Shown piece after piece: positions 39,349 to 50,673 of a stretch of 64,000 nucleotides of DNA. Source of the DNA: Melieria omissa. Taxonomy: Eukaryota; Arthropoda; Insecta; Diptera; Ulidiidae. The stretch is taken from the NCBI GenBank assembly GCA_963971225.1, contig OZ020270.1:29263123-29327122 (forward strand). The letters are read 5' to 3'. Positions within the stretch are counted from its first letter, which is position 1, and every line of letters begins with the position of its first letter. The notes under the pieces were generated by a model. It was not told where the DNA came from and did not search any database. It saw nothing but the letters and a program-made list of their open reading frames with translations. The position numbers and the translations under genes are program-made.

Positions 39349-40177
39349 ACCATTATCATATAATAATGAATAGTCCCACTTTCTATAGATAACGAAACAT
39401 CGTCCCGGAAATCCGGTTTTCTAAGCTCTTTGATGGACTCTTTTACGAAAGAAATTCTGTGCCCCTTGTAAGTACGCAAAACGTGGGCTTCTTACATGCT
39501 GTTATGTGGGGTAAATATATTTTTTTCAGGACCTTTCTTAAAGGTCACTGCTACTGGGTTGTAAAAAATACTTCTGTACATTTCTAAAGATATTGAATGA
39601 AACTAGCCTTATAGCCTATTTGCACCGGGCCTTAAATGCATTTAACGCTTTAATGCATTTAACATCGCATTTAAATGCTCTAATTTCCATGCAATTGTTT
39701 TTATATCAAAGTGAGTTTTCACTTTCAAAATTGAGTTAACTCAGTTTTGCCTTTTCAGACGTCTAACAGAAAATGTTACGTTAAAAGCGGGAGCAATACT
39801 CACAAATGTACAAATTTTGATAGCATGCTTTCACGCGTTGCAAGAGCCGTACGAACACAAATGAAAGAATTACTTTCTACTGCATTTTTCGCAAAAATAC
39901 ATATCGTCTGTCATAATCAAAGTCAAAACTTTTATTATTTCCCAATAATAAGTGCTGAAAAAGAAAATAAAAAACGTGAAACTTCTGATGAACCCTCTTG
40001 ACATTAAAAATTCAGACAGCTCTGATATCAATCAGCTGACAACTGTCACAAATCAAATAAACATTGACAAATGAAATAAATTTTCACAAATATGAAAACG
40101 CAGACATTCCCAGACTGTTGAGAAGGAAAGTGGAGTGGTTTTCATGCAGTAGAGGGGCTACAAGAAACCATACATAC

Positions 40178-40591
40178 TGTTACGGATACTACGTCTAGTG
40201 GGCTGTTACGTATCACTAGATTGTGCAATTTGAAAATAAAACACACTCAGTTTCTTAAGCGCAGACAATAAAATAAACCAACAGTCACTTTATTATTCAC
40301 AGTTTACACTTTACTGTTCGTACACTTAAGTATTTGCTTAATTACTCCGTGTGGCAACTTCACTTGTCAAAACCAGACTGACTCGCTGCGCCGCATCCGG
40401 CTGCCTTTTATACCTCTCAGGCCATCGCGCAGATCGTTCCCGCACATTGCCAGGTTGGACTAAAAGTTTCCATCATTGCCAGGTTGGACTAAAAGTTTCC
40501 ATCATCGCGGTCATCGTTGCCAGATTGAATTATAGCACGGCGCGTAGCGACAGGGTTGCTTTGCACAGCGACAGACTGTCTTATCGTTACA
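40178..40591 (-). repeat. Gypsy copy 2, 3' LTR
   Basis: 414 bp, TGTTACGGATACTACG to CGTTACA as written on the plus strand. Its U3 tandem units differ in arrangement from copy 1 (two GCCAGGTTGGACTAAAAGTT units side by side). Confidence 0.88.
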
Positions 40592-40602
40592 CTGCCCACC
40601 AC

Positions 40603-43600
40603 TTAGACTTGTTCGTCCCGAACAAGTGCCGAGGTTCCGCTGTGATAAGGCGCCAGGCGCTCCAAATGGACTACCTTCAGCTTAGCGCCTTCATTGCTGC
40701 AACGTTGAATCCTGTATACCACGTCGTTTATCCTAGTCACGACTTCGTTAGGTCCTTCCCATGACGCTTGAAGTTTCGGAGACAAACTTTTCCTCCGCTG
40801 CGGGTTGTAGAGCATTACCAGATCGTCCTCTTGGAACCCTGCTGAGTTGGCCCGTAAATCATATCTGGTTTTCGCCTTATCGCTGACCAGTTTGGTGCGG
40901 CTCCTTATAAACTGGTGAATTTCCTCCAGTTCCGCCCGCTTATTGACCACGTAGTCCGTCTTAGCGCCTCCCGTCGTGCTGACAACCCCGAACTTCAAGT
41001 CAGCGGGTAGCCGCAACTCTGTGCCGAACACTGCTCGGGCTGGAGTGAGTGATGTCGTGTCGTGCGGGGCTGACCTATACGCCATCAGGAACAGGGGGAT
41101 ATGCGTGTCCCAATCCTTTTGATTCCTGCCTACCACTTTCCGCAGGTATTCCTCCAGTGTCCGGTTAAAGCGTTCCACCATGCCGTCGGACTGTGGGTGC
41201 AAAGGAGTGGTACGCGTTTTCTTTATCCCCAGCAGCTCACACACTTCCTTGAATACCGCAGATTCGAAATTCCGGCCTTGATCTGAGTGCAACTCCAACG
41301 GAACTCCGAACCTGGCTACCCAGTTGTTTACCAGCTTTTCCGAGATCGTAGTGGCCTCCTGGTTAGGAATAGGGTACACTTCGGGCCATTTGCTGAAGTA
41401 ATCCATTACCACCAGCACATATTTGTTGCCTTGAGTGCTAGTTGGGAATGGGCCGGCGACGTCCATAGCAATCCGCTCGAAGGGCGCTCCCACGTTGTAC
41501 TGCTGCATGCGGCCTCGAGATTTTCTTGTCGGCCCTTTCGCGGCTGAACATCGGTCGCAGCTCTTAATCCACTCGGCTACAGACTCCTGACATCCTACCC
41601 AGTAGAATCGTCTTTTTATTTTGGCGACGGTTTTGGTGATACACCTGGTGCCCTCCACTGGAGTCGTTATGGTATGCCTCGATGACCTCGTTGATTCTGC
41701 ATTTCGGCACTACCATTAGAGAGTTGCTGGTCCGACCATCCGCGCTCTCCCATTCGCGGTACAGGCATCCTTCTTTCAGTCGCAGACTTTTCCACTGTGC
41801 CCAGTAAGCCTTGGCGATCGGGCTTTCACCGGCCATCTCCTGCCAGTCTGGACGTGCGCCTTGCTCCTTGCCTTCGACGATTTTTGCAAGATCCGCATCC
41901 TCACGCTGGTCGTTTTGTAGCCTCTCCACAGACCACCCTTCCTCTGGCATAACGCTTACCAACCGGACGTCCACTATCAGTTTTTTGCTTTCGGCTCGCG
42001 AGCATTGCCTGCATTCGACTTTGCACGGACGGCGGGACAATGCATCGGCATTTCCATGGCTACTGCCTTTGCGATGCTCTATCGTGTAGTCGTAGCTCTG
42101 CAATCGCTCGATCCACCGCGCCAATTGCCCTTCAGGATCTTTAAAGTTCAGGAGCCATTTCAATGCTGCATGATCTGTGCGCAGGCGAAACCTTTGTCCA
42201 TACAGATATCTGTGGAAGTGTTTTACGCAGTCCAATACCGCCAGCAGTTCTCTCCGTGTCACACAGTAGTTGCGTTCCGGTTTCGATAGAACCCTACTGT
42301 AGTACGCTATCACTTGTTCCTGGCCGTTTATTATCTGTGATAGCACACCGCCAATACTATTCCCGCTTGCATCTGTATCCAGCACAAACATCTCCCCAGG
42401 CACGGGGAAGGCCAGAATTAGAGCACTGCACAGTTTTTCCTTCAGACGTGCAAAAGCCTCTTCCTGATCCTCGTTCCACTGGAAATCTTGGCCCTTTTTC
42501 GTCAGTTTGTGCAGGCTGCTGGCTATGTTCGCGAATCCCGGAACAAATCGGCGGTAGTATGTGCACAGGCCCAGGAAACTGCGGAGTTCGTGTAGATTGC
42601 GTGGCCGGGGCCACTCCTTCACCGCCGTGATTTTGCCTTCATCCGTATGTACTCCGCGGGCGGAAACCGTATGACCCAGATACTTGACCTCCTTTTGGAA
42701 CAGCGAGCACTTCTTTGGGTTGAGTTTAAGCCCAGCTTTTTGTATCCGCTCAAATACCTCCTTCAGCTTTCCCAGGCGGTCGTCGAAGCTTTTACCCATT
42801 ACGATTATGTCGTCGAGGTACACCAGACACGTCCGCCAATGCAGCCCCTTTTAACACGCGTTCCATTAGCCGCTCGAATGTTGCTGGTGCGTTGCAGAGT
42901 CCAAACCGCATGACGGTGAACTGCCACAAACCATCGCCAACACAGAAAGCCGTTTTCTCCTTGTCCTTGTCTGCAAGCTCTACCTGCCAATAGCCGCTGC
43001 GTAAGTCGAGTGTGGAGAACCACTGCGTGCCTGACAGTGTGTCCAGGGTGTCATCGATCCGAGGTAGTGGATAACTGTCCTTCTTGGTCACATCATTGAG
43101 CTTCCGATAGTCCACACGAAACCGGGTACTGCCATCTTTTTTCTTGACTAGCACGACCGGCGAGCACCAGGGGCCCGAAGACGGCTCTATGACCTTGTCT
43201 TTCCGCATGTTCTCGATCAAATTTCTGACCTCCTCCCTCTTGGCCAGAGGAACTCGTCTTGGCGGTTGGCGAATCGGTTTTGCACTTCCGGTGCCGATGT
43301 TGTGCTTCACTATGGCTGTTCTTCCGCCTGCTTCCACCGCAAATATTGATCCATAGTGCTGCAGGAGTGACCTCGCCTTCTGTTTCTGCTTGGCCGTCAA
43401 CTCGCTTATCCACTGGTTCTCCTGCGGTATGGCGTCCATGTTAAAACCGGTCTTCTTATTACCTCCAGGCGGGCTACTCTCGCAATTGACCACTGCTACA
43501 GCTTCCTTACACTCGCCAATTACCTCATCTTTCCCGACATATCTGGGTGCATTCAGGGGGTTCAGTATTCTGACTGGTATTCTGCCATTTTTAGGTTCCA

Positions 43601-43947
43601 CTAATGTACGTCCGATGCGCGACGATGAACTCATGTTCCAGGCTGCTGGTGCCGATAGCAATCGTTTTCGTAACTTTCCCTCTTACCGGCGCGCGCTCGC
43701 CAGCCGCAGTCTGCAGCTGTATGCCATGCAGCGGTTCCCAGTTCTTCAGCAGCTTCCTTTTTATGATCGAATATGACGCTCCAGTATCCAGTGTCAACAC
43801 GAACAACTTTCCATCTATCCTTCCTTCAATTGTCAAGCTGTTGGGCTGTCGTTTCAGCTGTGAGACAAGGACGGTGGGGCGGCAGATTGCGGGGATCAGC
43901 TCACGCCCATTTGGGCTGACCCGTTTTAGTTTAACGACTCGCCGTCC
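40603..43947 (-). pseudogene. pol: Gypsy copy 2 pol
   Basis: Protease DTGASYSIIKR is present (about 43790), but about 290 bp are deleted near 43610 between protease and reverse transcriptase. Reverse transcriptase, RNase H and integrase are otherwise as in copy 1, with YLDD near 42808-42819 and integrase LHSDQG and SDGMVERFNR intact. The +1 slips at the C run 42845-42848 (before YLDD) and near 41640-41655 (integrase zinc finger) are the same as in copy 1. The stop at 40603-40605 is 11 bp from the LTR. No env. Confidence 0.88.
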
Positions 43948-45410
43948 TCAGCCCTGCGCTTGTTAGCTGGGCCTCGATTGTCAGTATTCCTCGCTTCAGG
44001 CGATTGCGATCGAGAACGGGAACGCCTCTTTCGTTGGCAGCAGTCTCGTGATATGTGGCCCTGCTTGCCACATACCCAGCAAAGAACTTTAGAGGAGACC
44101 ACCCGTGGCCTGCCCGGTGGCTCAGAGCTTATGGCCTGGATCGCAATGTCGTTGTCCGGCTGGATCTGGCGTACCCTTGCAGGTGCATACCGAGTGCTCC
44201 CAATCCATGTCGCCTCGTATGTCATCGCGCTGGTCACCGTCTCCCTAAATGTCGGCTTGCCCATCATCAACGCACTGCGACGTGTCTCCGGATCATGAAG
44301 ACCTTCAATAAACGCCTCAATATTCATCCTCTCGAGATCATCAGCGCCGAAGGTAGCACAGCTGTACGAGCCGCTCAATGTCTGCAGCGCCTCGTTGGAT
44401 CTTTGCCTGCGGTTCTTCAGCTCACAGTAGTACAGCGTTCTGTTGTGCTCGTCGCTGTATTTGGCTGCCAGCGCCCTTATGACGGTCTCGTACTCACTTC
44501 GTAAACATTCTGGAACTGATTTTATTACCTCAGCCGCAGCATCTTTAAGAGCCAGCGCCAATCTCAGACCTTTCATTACATCGGTCCACTGATTTTCCAG
44601 AGCAGCCAGGTCGAATTGCAGCTTGAATGTGTCGAACGGCGTAGTCCCATCATAACTAGGTACTTCTGCTCGGGGGGCAACACTTTCCGGAACCGGCGGC
44701 AACCATTCTGGCGGCTGTACCTCCCTAAGCCGCTCGTCCATTTTTCTGTTCATCGAGTCTTCTAGACTATCAACTCGTTTGTTCAGGGAATCATCTAAGT
44801 CGTCGACTCGTTTATCCAAGTGCTCTACCCGCGTCTCCAGGTGCTCGACTTTCCCATTAATCCTGTTTGAGATTTCCTCCACTTTCTGCTCCAAGCGCGC
44901 AGAATTTTCCTGAAGCTTGCTGGACAACTCCCGATTTGCATTTTCAAGTTTTGCTGACATTTCCCGATTTGCAGTCTCGACTTTTGCCGAAATTTCGAGA
45001 TTCGTAGTTTCCAGCTTCGCTGCCATCTCTCGATTCGTAGTTTCCAGCTTCGCTGCCATTTCTCGATTCGTAGTTTCCAGCTTCGCTGCCATTTCTCGAT
45101 TCGCTGTTTCCATTTGCGCCGACATGCCTTTGAGTGCAGCCATTAGTTGGCTCATGTCCAACGCTTGTATTGGTGCAGCCGCTGCAGCTGTACTCTGTAG
45201 CGAAGCAGCACCAGCAGGCGACTCCTCCACCTTGGCCGACGCCTCCAGTTCTTGCGCTCCGAACTCGTGCACAGTCCAATCGACGCCTCGCGCCTCACAT
45301 GCTTCTCGCAAGCGCAACTGCACCTAAACCTTTCCGCCAGCAGTCGGAAAATTCCAGGCAGCCAGCTCCTTCTTCAGCTGGTCTACCTTCAGCAGCTCGA
45401 GTTTAACCAT
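43926..45410 (-). pseudogene. gag: Gypsy copy 2 gag, stop at codon 29
   Basis: ATG at 45410. A nonsense codon (45324-45326) falls in the SAP-like motif; after it the frame is open for 465 codons. It has about six 11-residue units of the NREMAAKLETT type (copy 1 has three) but only two KRVDDLDDSLN units (copy 1 has four). About 20 residues are altered or lost around EALQTLSGSYSCATFGADD. The CCHC knuckle CWVCGKQGHISRDC is intact. The slippery heptamer GTTAAAC (43929-43935, minus strand) lies at the gag stop. Confidence 0.85.
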
Positions 45411-45471
45411 GTCCGTGCTTTTATAATTTTATTTATTTTCAGTTTTCCACAATCCCACTTCTGACACCGAA

Positions 45472-45874
45472 TGTTACGAATGCTACGTCTAGTGGGCTGT
45501 AACGTATCACTGGATTGTGCAATTTGAAAATAAAACACACTCAGTTTCGTAAGCGCAGACAATAAAATAAACCAACAGTCACTTTATTATTCACAGTTTA
45601 CACTTTACTGTTCGTACACTTAAGTATTTGCTTATTTGTGGCAACTTCACTTGTCAAAACCAGACTGACTCGCTGCGCCACATCCGGCTGCCTTTTATAC
45701 CTCTCAGGCCATCGCGCAGATCGTTCCCGCACATTCCAGAGTGGACTAAAAGTTTCCATCATTGCCAGGTTGGACTAAAAGTTATTATCGCGGCCGTCGT
45801 TGCCAGATTGGATTATAGCACGACACGTAGCGGCAGGGTTGCTTTGCACAGCGACAGACTGTCTCATCGTTACA
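45472..45874 (-). repeat. Gypsy copy 2, 5' LTR
   Basis: 403 bp. It lacks 11 bp (AATTACTCCGT) present in the other LTRs. Next to it on the left is the tRNA-Leu primer site with one mismatch. Confidence 0.88.
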
Positions 45875-46182
45875 ATACGTATACAAGGAGATGGCGGCGA
45901 TGGGTAAGCTGTGGCTGCCTAGAAATAAATACAGAATTTGGCTCGACCAACTAAAAATGTTAACAAAAACCAGCTGTTGGAGTTAACTCAGTTTTGGTGG
46001 AAACGCTTGACATTTCTCAAGGTTAACAGAGCCCTTAAATGCATTTAAGCGCTCGGTGGAAATAGGTCATTAGATTATGATGCACTGATTACAAACAATC
46101 TAATCCTCTTGGTCGGGTAGCTTAAGAAAATGGCTAGATCGTAGTAACGAAACAAAATTTTCTTTTTTTTTTAGATTATATA

Positions 46183-46788
46183 GGGTGGTTTTTTTAGAGG
46201 TATAGAACTTCGAATTGAAATAAAACACAAGAAAATCGTTTTAATGTCCATCAATTCGGCTTTATTGGAAGGATAATTTTATGCCATTAATGTTTAAATA
46301 TGATTTCGGGCATGTGGCCGCCGCGGCTGGCTCGAATAAAGCCAATTCTACAGGTCCAATTTTTAAAGTTGATGGACAAAACTCCAATTGCTGCGCACGG
46401 TGGCGAATCGATTCATTCGGGTCCTCTTCAACATTTTGCTCTACAGCGGCAATTGTTTCTTCGGTGCGCACTGTTCGACGTCTCTGCGGATGCGTATTAT
46501 CACATAGAGTAAACGTAGTGCGAAAACGACCCATGGTTAACCGAATTAATTGCTCTGATGGACGATTATGTCGACCATAAAATGGACGGAGCTTGCGGTA
46601 AACTTCGCGAACTGAACCATTATTTTCGAAATAAATTTGCACGATTTGCAAGCGTTGTTCTTTTGTCAACCTGTTCATGATGAAATGGCAAACCAAACTG
46701 AACATAAATGACATTAGAGTTGCCAGATTTGACCACAAAATGCCAGTTTTATCTCTATTCGAAAAACAAACCTCTAAAAAAAACACCC
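46183..46788 (-). mobile_element. mariner-type MITE carrying a truncated transposase, copy 2
   Basis: TIR GGGTGGTTTTTTTAGAGG and inverted GGGTGTTTTTTTTAGAGG, TA flanks (46181-46182, 46789-46790). 606 bp and collinear with 3314-3917, so both copies derive from one deleted progenitor. Confidence 0.88.
46262..46678 (-). CDS. truncated Tc1/mariner-type DNA-binding protein (DUF4817-like)
   Basis: An uninterrupted 138-codon frame from ATG 46678: MNRLTKEQRLQIVQIYFENN, VREVYRKLRPFYGRHNRPSE, then RRRTVRTEETIAAVEQNVEE and IRHRAQQLEFCPSTL. These are the two N-terminal helix-turn-helix units of a Tc1/mariner-type transposase. The catalytic domain is replaced by a 40-residue tail (KIGPVELALFEPAAAATCPK). 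If expressed, it could only bind DNA and might act as a competitor of the full transposase; that is inference. A promoter is not evident. Confidence 0.6.
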   Translation of the reverse strand: MNRLTKEQRLQIVQIYFENNGSVREVYRKLRPFYGRHNRPSEQLIRLTMGRFRTTFTLCDNTHPQRRRTVRTEETIAAVEQNVEEDPNESIRHRAQQLEFCPSTLKIGPVELALFEPAAAATCPKSYLNINGIKLSFQ

Positions 46789-47055
46789 TATAGATTTAAG
46801 ATGGCTTTTTGAAATGACGAGTGTGCTCTCCCAAAAGTTTCCCTAATTTCATGAAATTTTTTGTCAATTTTGGAAAGTTTTAATAAGATTATCCTTTAAT
46901 ACATTTTTAATTTTTTTCTGTTGGATTCTATTGCTTTACAAAAAATTTCAAGCACATATACATATAAAGTTATTTACAAGTCCGTTTACTGTTCAATGGA
47001 ATAAAAATTTTTCAAAAAATAAAAAGCGTAACCCGAAATTCCCGTTAATAGTTTT

Positions 47056-47279
47056 GTACGCAAACTTATTCTGCACCGTTTTGTGAGTATATTGTCAATA
47101 AATACGAATACAGGGAAAATTATTATTTTAATTCTTCTAAAACAGAACAAAAAGTGCAGTTAAAGCATATGTGAAAAATGTGGATAACTTTTTAAAAAAA
47201 CAGAGAACCCATTTTTGAGGTCAACATTAATCATAACATCATTTTAACTTGCCTGTACGCAAACTTATTTTGACTAGTG
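47056..47279. mobile_element. right end of a Tc1/Tc3-like element
   Basis: The end inverted reads CACTAGTCAAAATAAGTTTG, with TA at 47280-47281. An inner copy GTACGCAAACTTATTCTG lies 198 bp inside, the same IR/DR layout as the two Tc3-like elements in this window. I found no matching left end. The DNA from 46791 to 47055 is unassigned. Confidence 0.5.
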
Positions 47280-47682
47280 TATACATTAAGGTTCATTTCA
47301 TTCATTTTATGTTAAGGTAAACATAACGTAACATTTTATTAAGGTACAAAATTCATTTAGTTCATATTAAGGTAAACGAAAGTTAAACCCATTGAGAATT
47401 ACCAGTGGCGTACCTAGGGGGGGCGGGGGGGGCGGTCGCCCCGGGCGCAACGATTTGGGGGCGGCAAAATGAGCTCCGCTGTTCCTCAAAATTGAGAAAT
47501 AATACACAAAAATTTTTTTTATAAAAAATTTTTTTATTACAATTAAATTGTGTTTTACATTTATGAAAAAGATGACGTTGACATTTTATATGAATTTTTG
47601 ATGAAAAATGAAACTTCGATCCTATTTTCATACTCTCGAAACATTGAAAACTCAAACTTTTTCTTTATAACATTGAAAAAAC

Positions 47683-50280
47683 TCAAAAGTTAACTTTTCT
47701 CGATTTAATTGCTGCAAATTCGCGTATTATATCCTCGTAATCTAACATTGCAGCAGTTTCACTTTCGATTGAAAGAATTGCAAGGTTTGATAATCTACTT
47801 TGACTCATGGTTGATCTCAAGTAAGATTTTATCAATTTAAGTTTGCTGAATGATCTTTCACAGGAAGCAACTGAAACAGGTATGGTTAGTAATATTTGCA
47901 AAGCTGTCGCTAATGTCTTGTAAGCTTCGCGTCCCATTGATGAAATGTATAACAGAAGTTGTTCAGGCGAAAATCCAATTTCCTTTTCGTTTTTCTTCGC
48001 TCTTTTTAATAAAAGTAGGACGTCTTGAATATCGTTGAACAAGTCTTCGTTGTCCAAGTCATCTGGATAAAACTCGGCAAGTTTCTTGCATTTTCCTTCT
48101 ATTTTGAGAAGCTCATCTTTGTAAAAATCTCTGGGTAGTTGTATTATTTTTTCAAAGTTACAAAGGAAACCAAAACGTTCATCGAGCTTCTTCAAATTTG
48201 TGAAACGTGTAGATATTTCCATTGAAAGTTTATCCAAAATTTCAATTAGAGATCGTCGCATTTCTTCTTCTGAATCCAATCCAGAATCTTCAGATGTTTC
48301 TCCTGGCATATTTCGCTTTTTTCGAATTCTTTTGACAATGCTCACACCCAACTCGTTACATTTTTCTTTAGCTTTACAAATGGCACGGTCGCACAAGTCG
48401 ATTCTCCAATCATTCAGTTTGTCTGTCAACATTTGCAATTGTCCAAGTACATAAGTAAAACTGATTCCTTTTTCTTGTAACCGTTTCTGAACTCTATCAA
48501 ATGATACAAGAATTTCTGCCCAAAAAAACAAAAAAGCAATGAAATCAAATGTTTCTATAGCATTGATAACCAACGCTGCATCTTGTCTGGTATCAATATT
48601 TTCTGTGACCGTATCTCTCAAGTGTTCCAGCGCTGAAATGACTTCGTCCAATTGTGTTGATACTGGTTTCACAGCTTCAGCTTCTGAGCTCCACCTAGTT
48701 TCACAATGCCTTTTGACCGTTATACTAACGTATTCTTTAAGAACGTCCCATCTGTGGGTAGAGGAGGAGAAATAAGTGAAGAGACGCTGTATTGTTCCAA
48801 AAAATGTTACTGCTCGGACATTGACGTGGGCTGCGTGTACTCCTGCCAAATTGAGAGAATGATTATCACAAGGAACGAAAACAGCTTGTTCATTCAGGTC
48901 GATGATTCTCTGCTGGACTCCTGTATGGATACCGGCCATTGTTGGTGCATTGTCGTATGATTGACCTCTACAATCTTTCAGGATTAATTCATCTTCATCC
49001 AGTTTGTTCGTAATAGCTTCAGTAACTTCTTCTGCTGTTTTGACTTTCAGAGGTATGAAATCAATGAAGACTTCTCTGATTTTTACTGAATTTGGTTTAA
49101 CTTCGACGAATCTGATAATTTGAGACATCTGTTCCTCATGTGCGGAATCCGGAGTTGAATCGAACATTAGACTGTAATATTTCGCATCTTTGCACTGAGA
49201 AATGAGAAATTTACGCACTTTGTTCCCCATCATAGTGATGAGTTCATTTTGAATTCTGGGAGAAAGATACGATAAGCATCCTGGTTCTGAAGAAATGTGT
49301 TCGAAGTGAGATTTCATGACAGGATCAAATTTGGCCAAATATCTCAGCAGAGCTAAAAAATTCCCAGGATTCAGATTATCGATCGACTCGCGATGTCCTC
49401 TCAGAGCCAAATTTTGTTGTGCAAGCGTTTGAATAGTTACAATAATTCTTTCGAGTATATTCCTCCAATATTTTTCCTCTTCAGCAACTTGGCGTTGTAA
49501 ATCATCATCGATACCTCCACCTTGATTCAGAGTTCGTTCTAATTCCTTCCATTCTAAGAAAGCTAAGCGGTGAGCAGGACTATTTTCATGATCTTGGACA
49601 CGTGGATTCAATTTACGCCACGATGAAAACCCCGAAGCATTGGTAAAGTGACTCTGACTGCTCTGACAACTTTTTTGTGGGAATAAGATGCAACAAAAAC
49701 AAAACAAAGCATTTTTGATCAGGGAAAAACACATCCAGGTGCGAGCGATCCGTTCGCCATTTTTCAAAGTTTTCTCAAACCAAGTTTTGGTTAAAGATCG
49801 TCCAGTATCATCCTGTGGGAATTCCGCATCAATATTTTGAAGTCTGCTCGTGCCTTGTCCAACCATCAAATCGCGAAAAGATGAATCTATCTTAACAGGC
49901 CAAGTTCCCACATCTTTTGTAAAAGTAGCATTCACACCACTTGCGTTTGGACTCTTGTCATCTTCTTCAGGATTACGCAAAGCAATATCTTCTTCCGGAT
50001 GATTTGAGTGAATATCAAGTTCATCGCTGGTTCCAATGACATTTAATGAATGTTTTTCTGATTTTTCTTCGCTATTCTTACTGACTTCATCTGCATTCTT
50101 ATCGTACTCAATATCAGTTTCCTCAGCTGATGTCGAGTCCTCACTTGAAAAAACAGGATTTTGTGCAGTCGTGCCTTTTTCGACGAAAGCTTCCATAAAG
50201 TTTTTAGACTTCGTAGAACTCTGCAGTTTTTGCATTTTCATTTTTCGAAACTGGGCACCACTGGGTTTGTTTCTCTTCAT
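47683..50280 (-). CDS. hAT transposase (TTF-finger, DUF4371 type)
   Basis: 865 codons, ATG 50280 to TAA 47683. An acidic, Ser-rich N-terminus (residues 1-125) precedes a TTF-type zinc finger (about 165-225: RIARTWMCFSLIKNALFCFC). The DUF4371/RNase-H-like core has Asp motifs SLMFDSTPD (about 370) and CRGQSYDNAPTMAG (about 440), then FVPCDNHSLNLAG and HCETRWSSEAEAV. The C-terminal hAT dimerisation domain (LLTIPVSVASCERSFSKLKL) ends the protein. Size and order match ZMYM1-like hAT transposases. It would bind the CAGTGGCGTA ends and cut and paste into 8-bp targets. No frame damage is visible; promoter not identified. Confidence 0.88.
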   Translation of the reverse strand: MKRNKPSGAQFRKMKMQKLQSSTKSKNFMEAFVEKGTTAQNPVFSSEDSTSAEETDIEYDKNADEVSKNSEEKSEKHSLNVIGTSDELDIHSNHPEEDIALRNPEEDDKSPNASGVNATFTKDVGTWPVKIDSSFRDLMVGQGTSRLQNIDAEFPQDDTGRSLTKTWFEKTLKNGERIARTWMCFSLIKNALFCFCCILFPQKSCQSSQSHFTNASGFSSWRKLNPRVQDHENSPAHRLAFLEWKELERTLNQGGGIDDDLQRQVAEEEKYWRNILERIIVTIQTLAQQNLALRGHRESIDNLNPGNFLALLRYLAKFDPVMKSHFEHISSEPGCLSYLSPRIQNELITMMGNKVRKFLISQCKDAKYYSLMFDSTPDSAHEEQMSQIIRFVEVKPNSVKIREVFIDFIPLKVKTAEEVTEAITNKLDEDELILKDCRGQSYDNAPTMAGIHTGVQQRIIDLNEQAVFVPCDNHSLNLAGVHAAHVNVRAVTFFGTIQRLFTYFSSSTHRWDVLKEYVSITVKRHCETRWSSEAEAVKPVSTQLDEVISALEHLRDTVTENIDTRQDAALVINAIETFDFIAFLFFWAEILVSFDRVQKRLQEKGISFTYVLGQLQMLTDKLNDWRIDLCDRAICKAKEKCNELGVSIVKRIRKKRNMPGETSEDSGLDSEEEMRRSLIEILDKLSMEISTRFTNLKKLDERFGFLCNFEKIIQLPRDFYKDELLKIEGKCKKLAEFYPDDLDNEDLFNDIQDVLLLLKRAKKNEKEIGFSPEQLLLYISSMGREAYKTLATALQILLTIPVSVASCERSFSKLKLIKSYLRSTMSQSRLSNLAILSIESETAAMLDYEDIIREFAAIKSRKVNF

Positions 50281-50673
50281 TTTGTTTCGTTTCTAGTAAG
50301 GTTTATCTGAAACCGGGAAATATCCAGATAAATCATCTTATTATATTATTAGTGATAGGAAAAACGAAAGAAAACTGCAACATTCCGAAGAGATAAATAT
50401 ATTCCATACGCAACAAGCCTGTAACAAGCCTGAAACGTTATGTTGTTCATAACAAAACACCGCAGAGAAATTAGTTCTAATGACTGCCGCCTCGTAATCC
50501 ATAATGTCAAACGACGCCTGCCGAAACTAAATACCCTTTGCTATCGTGTTATGAATAACATAACCTCATTTTTCAGAAAACGATTTTTACATACATCAAC
50601 GCAATGTCGCGGACATCAATTTTTACTAAAGCGAACTAGATACTTACTGTGAACTGAAAAAGTTGAGTAACAA

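Larger units (their letters stand above)
40178..45874 (-). mobile_element. Ty3/Gypsy LTR retrotransposon, copy 2
   Basis: Same family as copy 1, reverse orientation. LTRs 40178-40591 (3') and 45472-45874 (5'), TSD ATAC (40174-40177, 45875-45878), i.e. GTAT in the element's orientation, as in copy 1. An 11-bp gap in the 5' LTR (near 45633) and about 290 bp deleted between protease and reverse transcriptase. Gag has an early stop. Confidence 0.92.
39610..46072. mobile_element. MITE split by Gypsy copy 2
   Basis: GCCTATTTGCACCGGG (39615) with CCTTAAATGCATTTAA next, and inverted GACCTATTTCCACCGAGC with CTTAAATGCATTTAA at the right (to about 46068), form a TIR pair. TTGAGTTAACTCAGTTTT on the left (39732) recurs as GGAGTTAACTCAGTTTT at 45978 on the right. 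The target duplication is unclear. Without the Gypsy the element is about 750 bp. The left part holds an 84-codon open frame without known similarity. Confidence 0.5.
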
